From the NCBI RefSeq assembly GCF_000264995.1, contig NW_006767441.1, positions 1,066,370 through 1,130,369 on the forward strand: DNA of 64,000 nucleotides. Reading direction: 5' to 3'. Origin of the DNA: Punctularia strigosozonata HHB-11173 SS5 (taxonomy: Eukaryota; Basidiomycota; Agaricomycetes; Corticiales; Punctulariaceae). The notes under the pieces were generated by a model. It had not been told where the DNA came from. It worked only from the letters and a program-made list of their open reading frames with translations, and made no database searches. Position 1 is the first letter of the stretch, and every line of letters begins with the position of its first letter. This document shows positions 34,986 through 47,525 of the stretch, piece after piece. Position numbers and translations under genes: made by a program.

Positions 34986-35615
34986 TGCGATGTATCAGGG
35001 GTTTGGAGCCTGCGAGGGTATCAGATCAGGGTGGCCTTTACTACCCCGTCCAGATCGTAACGCACGGAGGATATGAGAATGACAAAGCCGATCGGGCGAG
35101 TAGACCAAGTACTGCTAGTCCTGGCCTTATATCAGATCCCGTAATAGAGCAGTTTCCTCTTCGGGGTTGCTGACTACCTCCGGTCAGCCGTAGTGAGGTA
35201 CTGCATCAGATGACGCGATAAGTACTCAGTCGCTCCCATGCCCATTGGCGGTACGCCGGATAGCTTACTCCGAGCATTGCTCACTAAGGCGACACGCCAC
35301 GTCGACCTTCCCCGACATTCGGGACGATGCTCGGAGCAGCAACTTGCAACTCGGTCAGCAGCAGTCATTTCATCCACTGTGGTATTCCGCATTCCAAGAT
35401 GGGGTATATACGACGGCTCATGCATGAGTTCTGAGTCTTGAAGGCAAGGTTCGGAGACCGGCTCGCATCGCACGCACATAACTTCTACCTCCTTGAACCG
35501 CTTTCTCTCATTTCTAGCTCGTCGCCATCGGTGGCAACAGCCTGCCATCCTTCTCCGCGCGGTGATCGTCCGCGTATCCGCGCAACGCCCGTCACAATCC
35601 AGCCTGCAGAATGCA
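34986..35615. other. Intergenic region between the amino acid permease and ATX1
   Basis: It contains the ATX1 promoter and the 3' end of the permease gene. A 170-codon minus-strand frame (35174-35686) crosses it. That frame has no family motif and overlaps the permease's last exon in another frame, so no gene is called. Confidence 0.4.
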
Positions 35616-37934
35616 TTAGAAGACAGGTAGGCCGTTACGGGAGAGCTGCTCACTGAGCATGCGCGGAACTTCCACGTTAGGGTCATTACGGTGGGTTATG
35701 TAGTATACAGGGATGCCGGCCAGTACGAATCCTGGTGCAGGCGTAAGCTTCGCACGGCGAATCTGGGCGTGTGATGTCTCACCAGCGACGGCCATAGCTT
35801 CTAGTGGTGCTGCGATTATAGGCATGCATAACAGAAACACGCAAACCTACACAAGGCATGTTAACGACTCCAGCTCATCCGATGCATACGCGGACATACA
35901 GCGCAGAATGTGAGAGGCGTGATTATCCAAGTCTTGTATGGTCTGGGTGTGTGCTGGTTAGGGTTAATCGCCAGCGATGCTATCTATGAAACTACCTTTC
36001 TAGTAGAGGCTCTTGGATCCGTAGTTTCACCAGTCCCAACACCTGGCACATGGTCAACGCTAGGCAGCTCGAGAGTAGGTGACACCCACCGTCAGGAAGT
36101 AGAACGCCCAGCTCGCCACCACGGCGAAGTTGATTAACCTCCGGAATCCTCCGCCAATGGCGATGAATGTGATGGTCATCGCTGCCTGAAGCAGCATCGC
36201 ATTGAGCGGCGTCTGTCTCGTACGATGCAACTTCCCGAACATCGCGGGTAGATATCGTTCCCGACCCGCCGCGTAGATGAGGCGTGCCGACGTGAAGAAA
36301 GAGCCTGTATGTTATAAGAAGGTCAGGGGCAAAGATATACAGTAGAACATCGATCGATGACATGCTGACCATTTAAGGCTCCGAAACAAGAAAATGCCAC
36401 CGTGAAAGCAAATATGCTTCCGCCCAAAGGACCTAAAAGTGCTCGACCAAAATCCAAGGCGACCGTATTGCTCTGGCCCACCACGTTCTGGGGACTACAC
36501 TCAGGATTGAACCATCGTAGATATTCCAGATGCTTACCTTATCTAAGACTACAAAATATGAAACGTTCGCAAGCAAAAAGAGACAGGTGACAATAGCCAT
36601 GCTGGAGTGAATCGCGCGGGGAATGTTCTTCTGAGGATTTTTCATCTCGCCGCCGACGTAGTTGGCTTGATCCCATCCATCGAAAGCCCACAACCCGGAG
36701 TACAGCGCGAGCGCATAAGAAGACGGCGATGTCGAAGATCCTGTAAACAGCTGAGATGGCTGGCTGAAAGACGTAGAGGCTTTCCCTCTAATCAGCTGAA
36801 CGATTCCGAGGACCGTTATCGAGACCTGGGCCTTAATCAGACATAGATTGATAGCAGTGGCTGAAACGAACATACCAGTGCCGCAACCTGAGGGTACGTG
36901 TGTGAGTACAAGACCACGAGGACCACGAGGAAAGAATCCTTATATCAACTTGCCTTGACAGTGGTGAATACCACTGCAGCCCGAGTCCCAAGGTTCTTGG
37001 TCGCGACACATAGAAGCGTCACCAGTAATATTGCACCAATGGCCGTCAACTTGATAGCCCAGTCAGGAATCTCGTCCGGCGCAGCTTCGCTGGACGCAGT
37101 GGCGTGCCAGAACAGCCGGTTAAGGTATTCGCCAAATATGAGAGCTATGACGGCGTTGCCACCTGACAGACAACTGTAAGCACACAGTCACTGAAATGAT
37201 CCTTGAACAGGTAGCTCACCCGGCTTCAGCGCGGATATAGCTGTCCAGGCGAACAGGTAGGAGGTCAGTGGACCATACGCGTAGGCCAAATATGCTTGTG
37301 CTCCGCCGTTGACGGGTATCGACGAGCCCAACTCGGCAAAACTGCTTGCTCCAGTCCATCCCAGCAAGCCTGCTGCTAGCCATACCGCGAGGCTAGCACC
37401 TACGCTATCCGTGTTGGCAACCACCACACCAGGTGATGAGCTATGTGCATCATCAGCATATACCCGCTGTCTGAAGGCCGTGTTCACGTACAATATCCCA
37501 GAGCCGATCTGTGCCGTTCAACCAAGCTGAGAGTATGCGCGGAGTGGATGTGTGGGCGCTCATACCTGTAGCCCAACGATCAACGCAACACCTAACACAT
37601 GGTTAGAATGCAGCTTTGATAATATCTCGAGGGACTCACCATTCAAGAGACTGATGTTCTTCTCCCCAGTCTCACCGTTCCCATAATCCGGTTCGCTGAG
37701 GCTAGCGCTCAGAGGTAGCATGTCTTGCTCAAATGCGAATCCGGACACCGAGTAGGAACGTCCTCGCCCAACTCTCGGCGAAGTTAGCCGGTCGTGCTCT
37801 TGTGCATCTAGAGAGCCTTCTGCTAGCTCCAATGCGCCGAGGGAGTCGTCAGAGTCGTGGGATGCATTAGAAAGTGGAGGAGAAGGGGGATAAGCTGCAG
37901 CTGGGCTTCGAGGGCCAACATCTGCAGACTGCAT
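35616..37934 (-). CDS. LAT-type amino acid permease (APC superfamily, methionine-permease-like)
   Basis: A plasma-membrane amino acid transporter of about 560-580 residues with 12 expected membrane segments. The start is Met at 37934 (MQSADVGPRSP). A polar N-terminal tail of about 100 residues precedes TM1, which reads VALIVGLQIGSGIFSSPGVVVANTDSVG once two introns are removed. One of those introns, about 37446-37497, is open in frame, which makes the reading frame look longer than the protein. Other blocks are ELGSSIPVNGGAQAYLAYAYGP, ALYSGLWAFDGWDQANYVGGEMKNP, VALDFGRALLGPLGG and SARLIYAAGRERYLP. The end reads FVLAGIPVYYIT and stops at 35616. The GSGIF and GWDQANY motifs point to the fungal LAT/high-affinity methionine permease group. 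Substrate choice is inferred. The gene has about ten short introns. Confidence 0.86.
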
Positions 37935-38245
37935 GAATTCCGACGACTGCTTTCAATATGGATGTATCGGGTGAAACGCAGAACAGACCATGAGCCAAGA
38001 GGGAAAGTCCTGTGTGATGGGGACCAGGACACCTAAAACGGTCTTCACGGTCATGTGAGCGAGATGCGAGGGGAGAGCCTGCCGCTGCCTGCGTCCGCCG
38101 TCCGCCGCCCACTCTCAAGGACGGTAGGCTCCCGCCCCGCCTGCCCGAAGCCGATGATACACATACTGTAACTCAACGCATTTGCTGCTCGCTACACCAC
38201 CAACGATATAGTGCTTGAAGAAAAAGATGCACCGGGCGTCTCATG
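37935..38245. other. Intergenic region upstream of the amino acid permease
   Basis: It holds the permease promoter and the 3' end of the coiled-coil gene. No structured element was seen. Confidence 0.35.
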
Positions 38246-39835
38246 TTAGACCTGCGATACAAGTACTACCTGCGGTTTCAAGAATTGGTACGCCTGTACA
38301 TGCTTCCGCGTGATTTTCTCCCCTAACTTCCCGACGTTAATGGTCTTAATTAGGCCGAGCGTATTGGTGCATAAAATAGCACCCTCCGATGCACCGCTTG
38401 CATCCATATGAGTAGGGGCGAACGACTCGGCTGGCTTCGGATTCACGAGTGTGAAGTCGCATGCGATCATCCGCTCCGAGAAGACGGTCCCTAGATCCAT
38501 GGCAAGGTCTGCCAGTGAACGTATCTTCCCTATGGCTAACCTGTGACTCTCGGGACGGTGGATGGCCCCGGAGATCTCCAGAACGTCCGTCATCTTCGTC
38601 CATGCCCCCTCTGAGGCGACATCCAGGATCTTTGCTGTATCCTGCTCGGACCGGGCCTGTCGGATGTGCTCGTGCGTGAGGCTGCGCCATCTTCCAGACA
38701 GCGCTTGCGGCTCTACAACGGAGGGTCCATTAAAAGGGTATATACGCAGTATCCCAATCAACTCACGAGTGCGATACAACCCTCGATGTATCTGCCCGCA
38801 GATATGGTCATATTGATCTTCCGCACCAGCACGCCAAACTCGACTTAGGAAATCCAACATATCGAACAAGATTGCTTGCAGAGCCAATTGTACAACCGTA
38901 GGATCCTGCGAGTGGTCGAGGTTGATCAATTTGTGTACCATGTCCGCTCCCAAGTGGCTCGCGACCCGTTCCGCGATTGGATGTGAAGATTGATCAAGCG
39001 GCCGGTGTTCGTATCTCCAAGACTCGACCATGCTGTTTGCTGCAGCGTGCACTGCCGCGTTGAGGTCCTTCACCTGCTGAACCACCTCGTCCTCGGACAC
39101 GGGTGCCGCGGTTGTCAGGAAGGCTTCCGCTGAACGCAACTCTGCCGTTCGAGAACGAAGGAGGGATTCCTTTTGCGAGAGTTCTGCTTCGAGGGCCTGC
39201 TGTTTTCTCCGTGCGTGGTCAACCTCCCCTCGTGCTACCTGCAGGTCCTGTTTCGTACGGTCGAGAGCTCTGTTGAGTTGCTCATATGCATACTCCAGCT
39301 CCGCGTTCCTTTTACTAGCTGCCGTCAAATCCCGGTGTGCGTCCTCTGCCGTGCGCTGGAACCTGGCGGCGTTCTTCTGACTCGTTTCGAGTGCGTGGTC
39401 GGACTGCCGTAATTTCTCCTCGGCTTTTGCAAGCTGATCACGAAGCGTGTGTGTTTCGCTTTGATTCGGGTCGTCCTTAATCTGATAAACTATGTCATCA
39501 GCGCATGGCTGCAAACTGCCACATTCAAGTTACCGGAGGCGCAACCCCTTCATCCGCTGGATGTGTGGTCTGAGTGGTCGACTCCTACGTTCGTAAGGCA
39601 GGGTTACCCATGATGATAGCTTGTCACATACTCGAGTTCTTCTGACCTGTTCTCTAGGGCGACGCTGAGGTTTCCCCTCGCGCACGCCCTCGCCAGACGG
39701 TCTCACCGAGTCAGCCGTCGCCGTTGCTGTCGTCGTCGCGCTAACCGGTGCTGCGTTTCGTTGGACCATGTCTGCGTGTCTCCGCTTGCTCGAACTGTTC
39801 TCGCTTGGCGGGCGCTGCATTTCCGATGCAGTCAT
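38246..39835 (-). CDS. Coiled-coil protein of unknown function
   Basis: The product is about 485 residues, in two exons. Exon 1 (39835-39647) encodes a polar Ser/Thr/Arg-rich start (MTASEMQRPPSENSSSKRR). The intron 39509-39646 joins PREQ to PCADDIVYQIK in exon 2 (39508-38246). Residues of roughly 80-200 form a long heptad-like coiled coil (LRDQLAKAEEKLRQSDHALE and on through ELSQKESLLRSRTAEL). The C-terminal 280 residues look globular and mainly helical, with DLNAAVHAAANSMVESW and QDPTVVQLALQAILFDML. I do not recognise a named domain. The arrangement resembles uncharacterised coiled-coil proteins common in mushroom-forming fungi, but that is an impression and was not searched. Confidence 0.7.
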
Positions 39836-40281
39836 CTGTGTGGTACTTTATCACAGTCAGTATCTGTCCTACGTGAAAACAGTGGGCCGAGCTAACTATA
39901 TAGGTGTTGCGCTGGACATCGCTGACGCGGTCGGCTGAGTCCCTCGCAAGTCGCTGACGGGCATAGCAGCCTGTTGGATCCGGGACAAGAAAGAGCGCAT
40001 CCTATGATATCTACCCGGATCCTCCCACCGTCGCAGCAGCTTGAGCGCCGTACACGGCTCCATGATAGCTTTGATCGGGGATCTGCATTGCCATCATGCT
40101 GGTGATGACTTCCACGGTCCCCGTGGGGCTAACGCGGTCAGCTGCGCGTTTGTACGTCCTTCATGGTCTCAGTCTTCCTTATACAGAACGAGCGCTCAAT
40201 AGCTTCAGTGGCTCATATATAGCGTGGGAGCTTGCCGTAACTGATATCGAGCTCGACTCCCGCAAGGCACGCTAGGTCACC
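39836..40281. other. Divergent intergenic region before the Hsp70-like array
   Basis: It contains the promoters of the minus-strand coiled-coil gene and of Hsp70-like copy 1. A CTCATATATAG sequence near 40210-40220 is a possible TATA element for copy 1. It shows little obvious similarity to the spacers before copies 2 and 3. Confidence 0.4.
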
Positions 40282-42873
40282 ATGGCCAGTCAACCTCCCC
40301 CGTATTCCGCCAACCCTCCTCCCGGTTCGTCAAGGCAGGCATACAACGGTCCTCGACGCAAATTGCGTACGTCCACGGACTGTCTGTTGTTCGCGAAACT
40401 GAGGCGTAACAGTGATTGCCCTGGATGTCGGGACTACGTTTTCCGGCATCTCTTATAGTATCTTGGAACCGGGGGAGATCCCTCAAGTCCTTTGGGTGAC
40501 CCGGTGAGTGCGTGTGGTTCCTCAGGTGTACATTCAGGTCATGCTTCGTAGATTCCCTGGACAAGAACACCAAGCCGGGACCTTCAAAATCCCAACTGTC
40601 ATGTGGTATGACCGCTCTGGGGTCATGAAAGCCGCTGGGGCGGAGGCAGAGCTACCAGATATTGTAGATGAAGCTCTCGACCATGACTGGATCAAGGCAG
40701 AGTGGTATGTTTGGCCATTCTGAGGACACTCCTTGATTCCCAACTGTCCCTTAGGTTCAAGATGCACCTGCGACCTCGATCTATGCTGCCCGGTGGCGCC
40801 ACAAATGCTATCAAACCCCTTCCTGCGCGAACAACCGTGGTTCAGGTGTGCTCGCTCATCGCGATGTAATCTGTCCTCCCTGCACCGATCACATCTCGCA
40901 CACAGGTGTTCGGCGATTTCTTGAAATACATGCTCAGTTGCGCAAAGACCTTCATCGAGGACTCGCACGGAAACGGGCGGACAATTTGGTCTTCGTGCAA
41001 AAATGACATCCAGTTCGTCCTAACGCACCCGAACGGGTACGCACTATCAATGTACCAACGAAGTACATGATAATAAGTCAATTGTTTTGCCAGCTGGGAA
41101 GGCGCTCAGCAGAGCAAAATGCGGGAAGCTGCGATTCATGGAGGTCTGATTCCCGATACGATTGCTGGCAGAGATCGCGTGTCCTTCGTTACAGAAGGGG
41201 AAGCGAGCCTGCATTCCTGCCTTGCCAATGGCTTGGCAGGCCGCCTCGAAGTGAGCCCCCCCCTCATGTCCAGGATGGTGTATCATTGCGCTGATTTCAC
41301 CCAGTTAGGGGATGGGATCCTCATTGCCGATGCCGGAGGTGGAGTGCAAACAGTCCCGTCCGTGATACAGTCATTCATTGTGTCGTCGCAGGAGGGACGC
41401 TCGATTTTAGCTCGTATAAGATATCCGCGCTTCGTCCCCTGAAGATACAAGAGCTAGTACCGGCAAGTTGTGAGTAGCATGTTGGTGGTAACACGCAACG
41501 TCTGAGCCTTGTCTAGGTTCTCTGCAGGGCTCGATCTTTGTAAGCGCTCGTGCGAAGGAGTTCTTTCGAGGTAACTGAGTTTGTCCCGGTCCGTACCTTA
41601 GCTAATAAAATTGGCTGGAAGCCAAACTTGCCAATTCGCGCTATGGTACCCCGGACTCCATCGATTACATCACGCGCAAATTCGATGAGACTACGAAGAG
41701 ACTATTTCGGGACCCGTCCACGTCCCAAGTAGTAGCATTCGGGTCCCCAGTGGACCGTGATCCCAATTTTGGGATTCGTAACGGACAATTGCGATTGACA
41801 GGGTGAATACTCCGAGCTTCCTCTCTTCACGCTACTCAATCCAACCTCAACGTCAGAAATGATGTCCTCGACTTCTTCGAGCCCTCCGTGCAGGCTGCAA
41901 AGACGACAATATCGCAACACGTCGCAGACTCGCGTGGGGTCATCAAGGTATGCATGAGTATGATGTACCTCGCCCTGCAGTCAGTCACAATTGCGCAGTC
42001 CGTGTTCCTTGTTGGTGGGTTTGCAGCGTCGCCGTGGCTTCTGAGATCCCTGCAAGATCATTTTGCGGGTGAGAATATCACGATCAGTCGGCCAGACGGT
42101 CACACGTAAGCCAAACATATGTTCTATCCTATACTCGACACTAATCACCTGTCATATCAGCTCGAAAGCGGTTGCGGAAGGAGCAGTGATTTATTATCTC
42201 GATCACCTTGTCACATCGAGAGTGGCCCGTTTCACTTATGGCACCTCTGTCTTCAGAGAGTATGACCCCGATCTCCCTGAGCATCTCCGACGCTCGCACT
42301 TGGTAGAGACTCATTCACGCACGGGACGGTCAATCCTGGACGATGGGTTCTCCGCGATTCTTCGCAAGGTAAAGTGGTACATCATACTCATCTTGCCGCT
42401 GTTAAAATAGATCGCAGAACACTGCGGTCACCGAAACGAAGGAGTTTAGTGGCAGCTTCGTATACCATTGGGGGGTTAACGATAGCATGTCCCACCACAA
42501 AGCGAAGATCATGGTTTATAGAGGACGATTAGCAGATCCTCAATGGTTAGACGAGGATCGAGGTATCATACATGAAGTTCATACGGGTTGAGTTATTGAC
42601 GCTAAGCTGTCTTGCTGTAGGTGGCTTTTCAACTTTGTGCTCAATCAAAGCGGACATGTCAGGCCTGAGGGACTACCTAAGCACGCGCGAAGGCAAGAAT
42701 GGCCGGGAGTATATATCTGGAGCGTACGAAATCGTGTTTCAATTCGGAGCCGAGATGAAGGCACAGATGTCGTGGATGGAGAACGTGAGTACTTATTGAT
42801 GTCGAGTCATTATCCTGGACCAACCATTTGCTCTCACTAGGGCATAGAGAAAAGGTCAGCGCGCCATGGTTGA
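40282..42873 (+). CDS. Hsp70-like ATPase, tandem copy 1 (most divergent)
   Basis: An actin/Hsp70-fold ATPase of roughly 600 residues with about a dozen introns. The start is ATG 40282 (MASQPPPYSANPPPGSSRQ). The phosphate-1 motif is DVGTTFSGISYS (about 40424). Phosphate-2 is DAGGGTLDFSSY, assembled across an intron (41331/41391). The adenosine motif is FLVGGFAASPWL (about 42005-42040). There is no room for the Hsp70 substrate-binding domain. A short beta-like tail specific to this group follows instead (WGVNDSMSHHKAKIMVYRG). The group resembles the HSPA12-type Hsp70 relatives expanded in mushroom-forming fungi. The last exon reads GIEKRSARHG before the stop at 42871-42873, five residues longer than the EKR end of copies 2 and 3. 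Client or role is unknown. Confidence 0.85.
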
Positions 42874-43526
42874 CAACACGGAGATCTCTTCTGACTGTTG
42901 GCCATGAAATCAGGAGTCCCGCACAGATAATCTACGAGGACTGAACCTTGCTCACTTCTGCCTGGATACATATGTGTGCCGTCAACGGGCATTGTTGTTC
43001 TCTTGGCGCCCCCACACTTTCCAAGTCTTGAGTTTCACGAACGATCGTTCATCCGCCAATTTGCGTGTTCACACCAAACGCATTCATTCCACGCGCCCCT
43101 TGTACCCACCACTGGACAATGTAAAGAGCTTCCGAGTGCGTTTCTAAGCGCAGCGCCTACGTCCAGCATTGGCGCATTGTCTCTTCCCGAAGTACGTAAT
43201 TCCAGTCATCGTGGCCCTGGATTGTTGAGCGTGATAAGCAGAATGGATGGCTGTCAAATGAAAGGTTTCCCGCGTACCTGGTTCAGCTCGTGCCGAGAAC
43301 AGCTCGTGCCGAAAGCGTTGTTCGAATGCACGTCTTCCTATATCCGCCCTCGTAGGTCTCCCATGATCATACTGGAAGAATGCGGGTTGAACAGCCTCAG
43401 TAGCTTGCATAGCTAATGCATGGTCTGCTTCGAGCTCGGATCGATATAATACCACAACTCACGAATCGATATCGTGGACTCCGTCGAGCCCTGGTCCGCC
43501 CCGTTGTCGTCGCGGACTCGCGCATA

Positions 43527-46138
43527 ATGTCCATCACTAATCCTCTCCCGCATTCCTCTGATTCTCCTCCAGGATCGTCTAGACAACCGTATCACGGCCC
43601 CAGCCGCAAATTACGTATGTTTATGGGTATCCCGCTGCGCCGTTGGTGTGCTCAATTCGGTCGCCAGTGATCGCTATGGATGTAGGCACAACGTTCTCTG
43701 GGATTTCTTACAGTATCCTTGAGCCGGGGGAGACACCACAAATCCATTGCGTGACTAGGTTAGCCTTTTCGCTTTAATATGACATTGTACAAAGATCTCC
43801 TTGGAAGGTTCCCCGGTCAAGAACATCAGGCTGGGTCGTTCAAGATCCCAACTATCATGTGGTATGATCGGTCCGGAGTTGTGCAAGCAGCTGGGGCAGA
43901 GGCGGAACTCCCTGAAAACTTGGATAGAGCGGATGACCAGGACTGGGTTAAGGCAGAGTGGTACGAGAGTTTGACATTCATCCTTCATTTCGGACTCAAT
44001 GGGTGCCGTTTTAAGGTTCAAGATACACCTGCGCCCTCAATCGCTGTCGACCTCCTGTGATATAAATGCCTTTAAACCTCTCCCTCCCCGCAAAACCGTC
44101 GTTCAGGTGGGACTGATCGTTCTATATGCTATCGACGGGCTTCACACCTTCCCTAACAGGTGTTTGGAGACTTCCTCAAGTACATGCTTAGCTGCGCTCG
44201 TTCCTTCATCGAAGAATCTCATGGCAGCGGGAGGTCGATTTGGGCTTCGTGTCAAAATGACGTACAGTTTGTCCTCACACACCCAAACGGGTACGTGTTC
44301 CGTGACGATGTAATTATCTATCAATCTGAAGCTCGCTCAGGTGGGAGGGCTCGCAACAGAGCAAGATGCGAGATGCTGCTGTGCATGGTGGCCTGGTCCC
44401 GGACACCCACATTGGGCACGAGCGGATATTCTTCGTAACCGAAGGCGAAGCTAGTCTTCATTCCTGCCTCGCAAATGGGTTGGCTGGGCGCCTCGAGGTA
44501 AGTCTTATGAGATGATGATGTATGCTGGAGTAAGTATTGACGTATATCAGACAGGAGACGGGATTCTTATCGCGGATGCAGGAGGTCAAGTGTCCATGCA
44601 TACACCCGGAGAAACGCATTGACTGAAATTATTCTGAAGGTGGCACCCTGGACTTCAGCTCGTACAGAGTTACGGCACTCAATCCCCTGAAAGTTTGCGA
44701 GCTCTTGCCAGCAGCTTGTATGTCATCTTCTGCCGACGACACAGTCCCTGAATACCCTCCTCAGGCTCTCTACAGGGCTCCATATTCGTGAGCGCTCGCG
44801 CCCGAGAGTTCTTCCAAGGTGTGTATTGTTGCAAGATAAGTCCCCGAACGAAGTCTGATTCATATGGCGTTGTTCTTGTACTAAGCTAAACTCGCGAACT
44901 CCCGATATGGCACACCGGACAACATTGAACACATCACTGAGAAGTTCGATGAGACTACAAAGAAGCTGTTTCGAGATCCCTTCGAGTCTTCAGTCGTGGC
45001 GTTTGGGTCGCCCGTTGATCGCGACCCTAAGGTCAATATTCGGAACGGTCAATTACGGCTGGCTGGGTAGTCAATCGTTGCCCTTCATTAACCGGCAAGC
45101 TCCTAATTGCAACTACAGGCAGGATGTCTCCAAGTTCTTTGAGCCCTCCATAGAGTCCGCCAAGACGACTATTGAGCAGTACTTATCAGATTCGCATGGT
45201 TTGGTCAAGGTGCGCTATGCATTTACCGGATGATTCGAGTCTGTATGCGATCTAATGAAACGGCGTAGTCCGTTTTCCTCGTTGGAGGATTTGCAGCATC
45301 TCCGTGGCTTTTGAAATCCCTCCAAGGCCACTTCTCCGGCAATGGAGTCACCATTAGCCGTCCCGATGGACACACGTAAACTTATTTTTTTATTGTGATA
45401 GCAAGGAGAGCATTTGACCCTCTTTGTAGTGCGAAGGCTGTTGCAGAAGGGGCCGTATTGTATCACCTTGATCACCTTGTGATATCCAGAGTCGCTCGAT
45501 TCACATACGGCACCTACGTCCTGAGAGACTATGATTCCAGAGACTCTGGACACGCCAAGCGCTCTAGTTTGATAGTGACGCATCCTATCACGGGACACCA
45601 GGTGTTGACAAACGGGTTTTGCCCCATTTTGGACAAGGTGAGTAGTGCTCATGGAAGGCGTATGCATGGTGCTGAGAGTACAACCGGTACTATCAGGGTA
45701 CATCGGTCACGGAAATCAAGGAGTTCAGCACTGACCTCATCTGCAATTGGGGAGTAAATGACGACATGTCGCACGAAAAGTTGACCATTGCCGTCTACCG
45801 AGGAAATCGAAGCAATATTCGGTGGTTGGATGAAGATGAAGGTACGTTGGACCGTAATCTATCAGAAGTTTGAAATTGAACTGATTCAACCCCGGCAGCC
45901 CAGTTCTCCTCTTTATGCACCATCGAGGCAGACATGTCGACGTTAAGGGCTCACCTCCAGCGGAAAACAGGGAAAACAGACTACATAACCGCCTCCTGCC
46001 AACTTATTCTCCACTTCGGAGCGGAGTTGAAAGCGCAAGTATCTTGGAAAGAGGGCGTGAGCAGCGTTCTTGCTACGGTAAACAGCTGCTGTTGCTGATC
46101 GCGGACATCGTTGCTCGCAGGGTAAAGAGAAACGGTGA
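43527..46138 (+). CDS. Hsp70-like ATPase, tandem copy 2
   Basis: The start is ATG 43527 (MSITNPLPHSSDSPPGSS), aligned with copy 3's start. The motifs are as in copy 1: DVGTTFSGISYS (about 43683), DAGGGTLDFSSYR (split by an intron near 44585-44640) and FLVGGFAASPWLL (about 45275-45310). The tail ends in GKEKR with the stop at 46136-46138. It is very close to copy 3 and clearly more distant from copy 1. Exon borders match those of copy 3 one for one where I read them, for example the shared GTGAGTAGTGCTCATGGAAGG donor regions at about 45640 and 49659. All nucleotide-binding motifs are kept, so it could be functional. It has no substrate-binding domain. It sits wholly inside duplication unit 1. 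Confidence 0.85.
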
Positions 46139-46834
46139 GTACACCCATGAGTTAGACCGCATGGCGTGTTACAACGACAAACGGCAGGGGACCAGTCAAA
46201 ATTGTGTACGATCCAGATGCCTGACAAACGCATTGAGGACCACTCGTGGGGGTTTTCCCTTTTTTTTGCGTGGGCGGTGTATGGTCGCGGTATGAACCAC
46301 GGATAGTCGACGCTGCTTCTAAATTTTGTGTACAGTGTAGCGAAAGGGCGTGGAATTATCGCACGTATGCAGATGTACAGTATATCCTACCGTCCGTATA
46401 TCGTGGGTAGATGAGTGGATTACCGGGCAAGGTACCTAAATAGGAAGAGCCCTGCACTCCAGTGACCAGGTACATCTGGAAGCAGCATTTCTCTCTGGTA
46501 CACGTACGGCAGCGTAAATAATACAGTGGGACTATGGATGCAGAGCGATGCCAACGACGATGACAACAAGAAACAGAACATTAGTCGACTACTGAAGTAC
46601 TTCCGGGACGTGGCGGGGAGAAGGGAGAAAATGGAAAAACCGAGCAATGGAAACATGTGAAGCAACACTGGACAAGATGAAATAGCAGGGGACCATGATA
46701 TCGCGTGTAAGGAGAATAGCAGGAAGAATAAGCAAAGAAAAAGGAGAACGTTCGGGAGAGGATCAGGGTTGGTACCAGTGTGATAGCGGATCGTCGTCCG
46801 GCAACGAGCGACCACACGCCCGATATATGCGCGT
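46139..46834. other. Spacer downstream of Hsp70-like copy 2
   Basis: This spacer is a second copy of the region downstream of copy 3 (50167-50777). It therefore includes duplicated 3' flanking DNA of the minus-strand gene that ends at 50778. No complete gene is seen. Confidence 0.6.
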
Positions 46835-46879
46835 TCATGTCAGCTCCAACACGCTGGTCTCGAGTACGCGGAATTGTGA
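46835..46879 (-). pseudogene. Relic of the last codons of the 50778-52720 gene
   Basis: These 45 nt on the minus strand read SQFRVLETSVLELT and a stop, the same final 14 codons as the intact gene (50778-50822). Identity breaks off sharply at 46879/46880, where the sequence becomes that found at the end of Hsp70-like copy 1. This is the footprint of the right breakpoint of the duplication. It has no promoter or rest of the gene. Confidence 0.85.
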
Positions 46880-47525
46880 AAGAGAAAAGGTTAGCGCGTT
46901 ATTGTGGACCATATGGGGAAATTCACTCTGACTATAGGCCATGCATTGTAAAGGAGTCCCGCACAGATAATCTACGAGGACTGAGCCTCGTCGCTTCTGC
47001 CGGCACGCATACACGTGGTCGTTAACAGGCATTGATCGTCCCGCCCGACACTTGCTTTCAGAATGTTGTGTTATACGAACGCGCATCCACTGCGCCAATC
47101 TAGCGTATTCATCTCAGAGCATTCTTTCCAAGCGCAACTTGTACGCACCACTGAACAATGTAACGCGTTCCTGACCCCGCCTGCCTCCCGCACTACGGCA
47201 TTGTCATTGCTCAAGGTACGTAATTCAGTCGGTCAGGCCCTGGATTGTTGAGCGTAATAAGCAGAATGGATGGCTGTCAAATGGACGGCTTCCCGCGTTG
47301 CAAGCTCAGTGAGCGCCGGGAGCGTGATCATTCCTGTGTCCGTTTCCGTCGGCCTCTCATGGCCACGGTCGTCAAACTCAAAGTACGGGTGTTGGATAGC
47401 CTCAATAGCTTGCATCGCTATATGGTCAGCTTTCTCTGATTGATATAGTACCACGACTCACGAGTTGACACCAAGGACCCCGTCGAGCCCTGGTCTGACC
47501 CTTTGTCGTCACAAGCTCGCGTACA

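Larger units (their letters stand above)
42846..46879 (+). repeat. Direct segmental duplication, unit 1 (contains Hsp70-like copy 2)
   Basis: Unit 1 pairs with unit 2 at 46881-50822. The left spacer (42846-43526) matches 46881-47525 at roughly three-quarters identity by eye, with shared blocks such as AGTCCCGCACAGATAATC. The right spacer (about 46480-46879) matches about 50420-50822 much more closely, and the last 85 nt are nearly identical. The left edge lies in the final codons of copy 1. The right edge lies in a copy of the last exon of the minus-strand gene at 50778-52720. Confidence 0.82.

Noticed and set aside
35174-35686. 170-codon minus-strand frame
   Set aside because: Cys/Arg-rich with no family signature, and it overlaps the real last exon of the permease in another frame.
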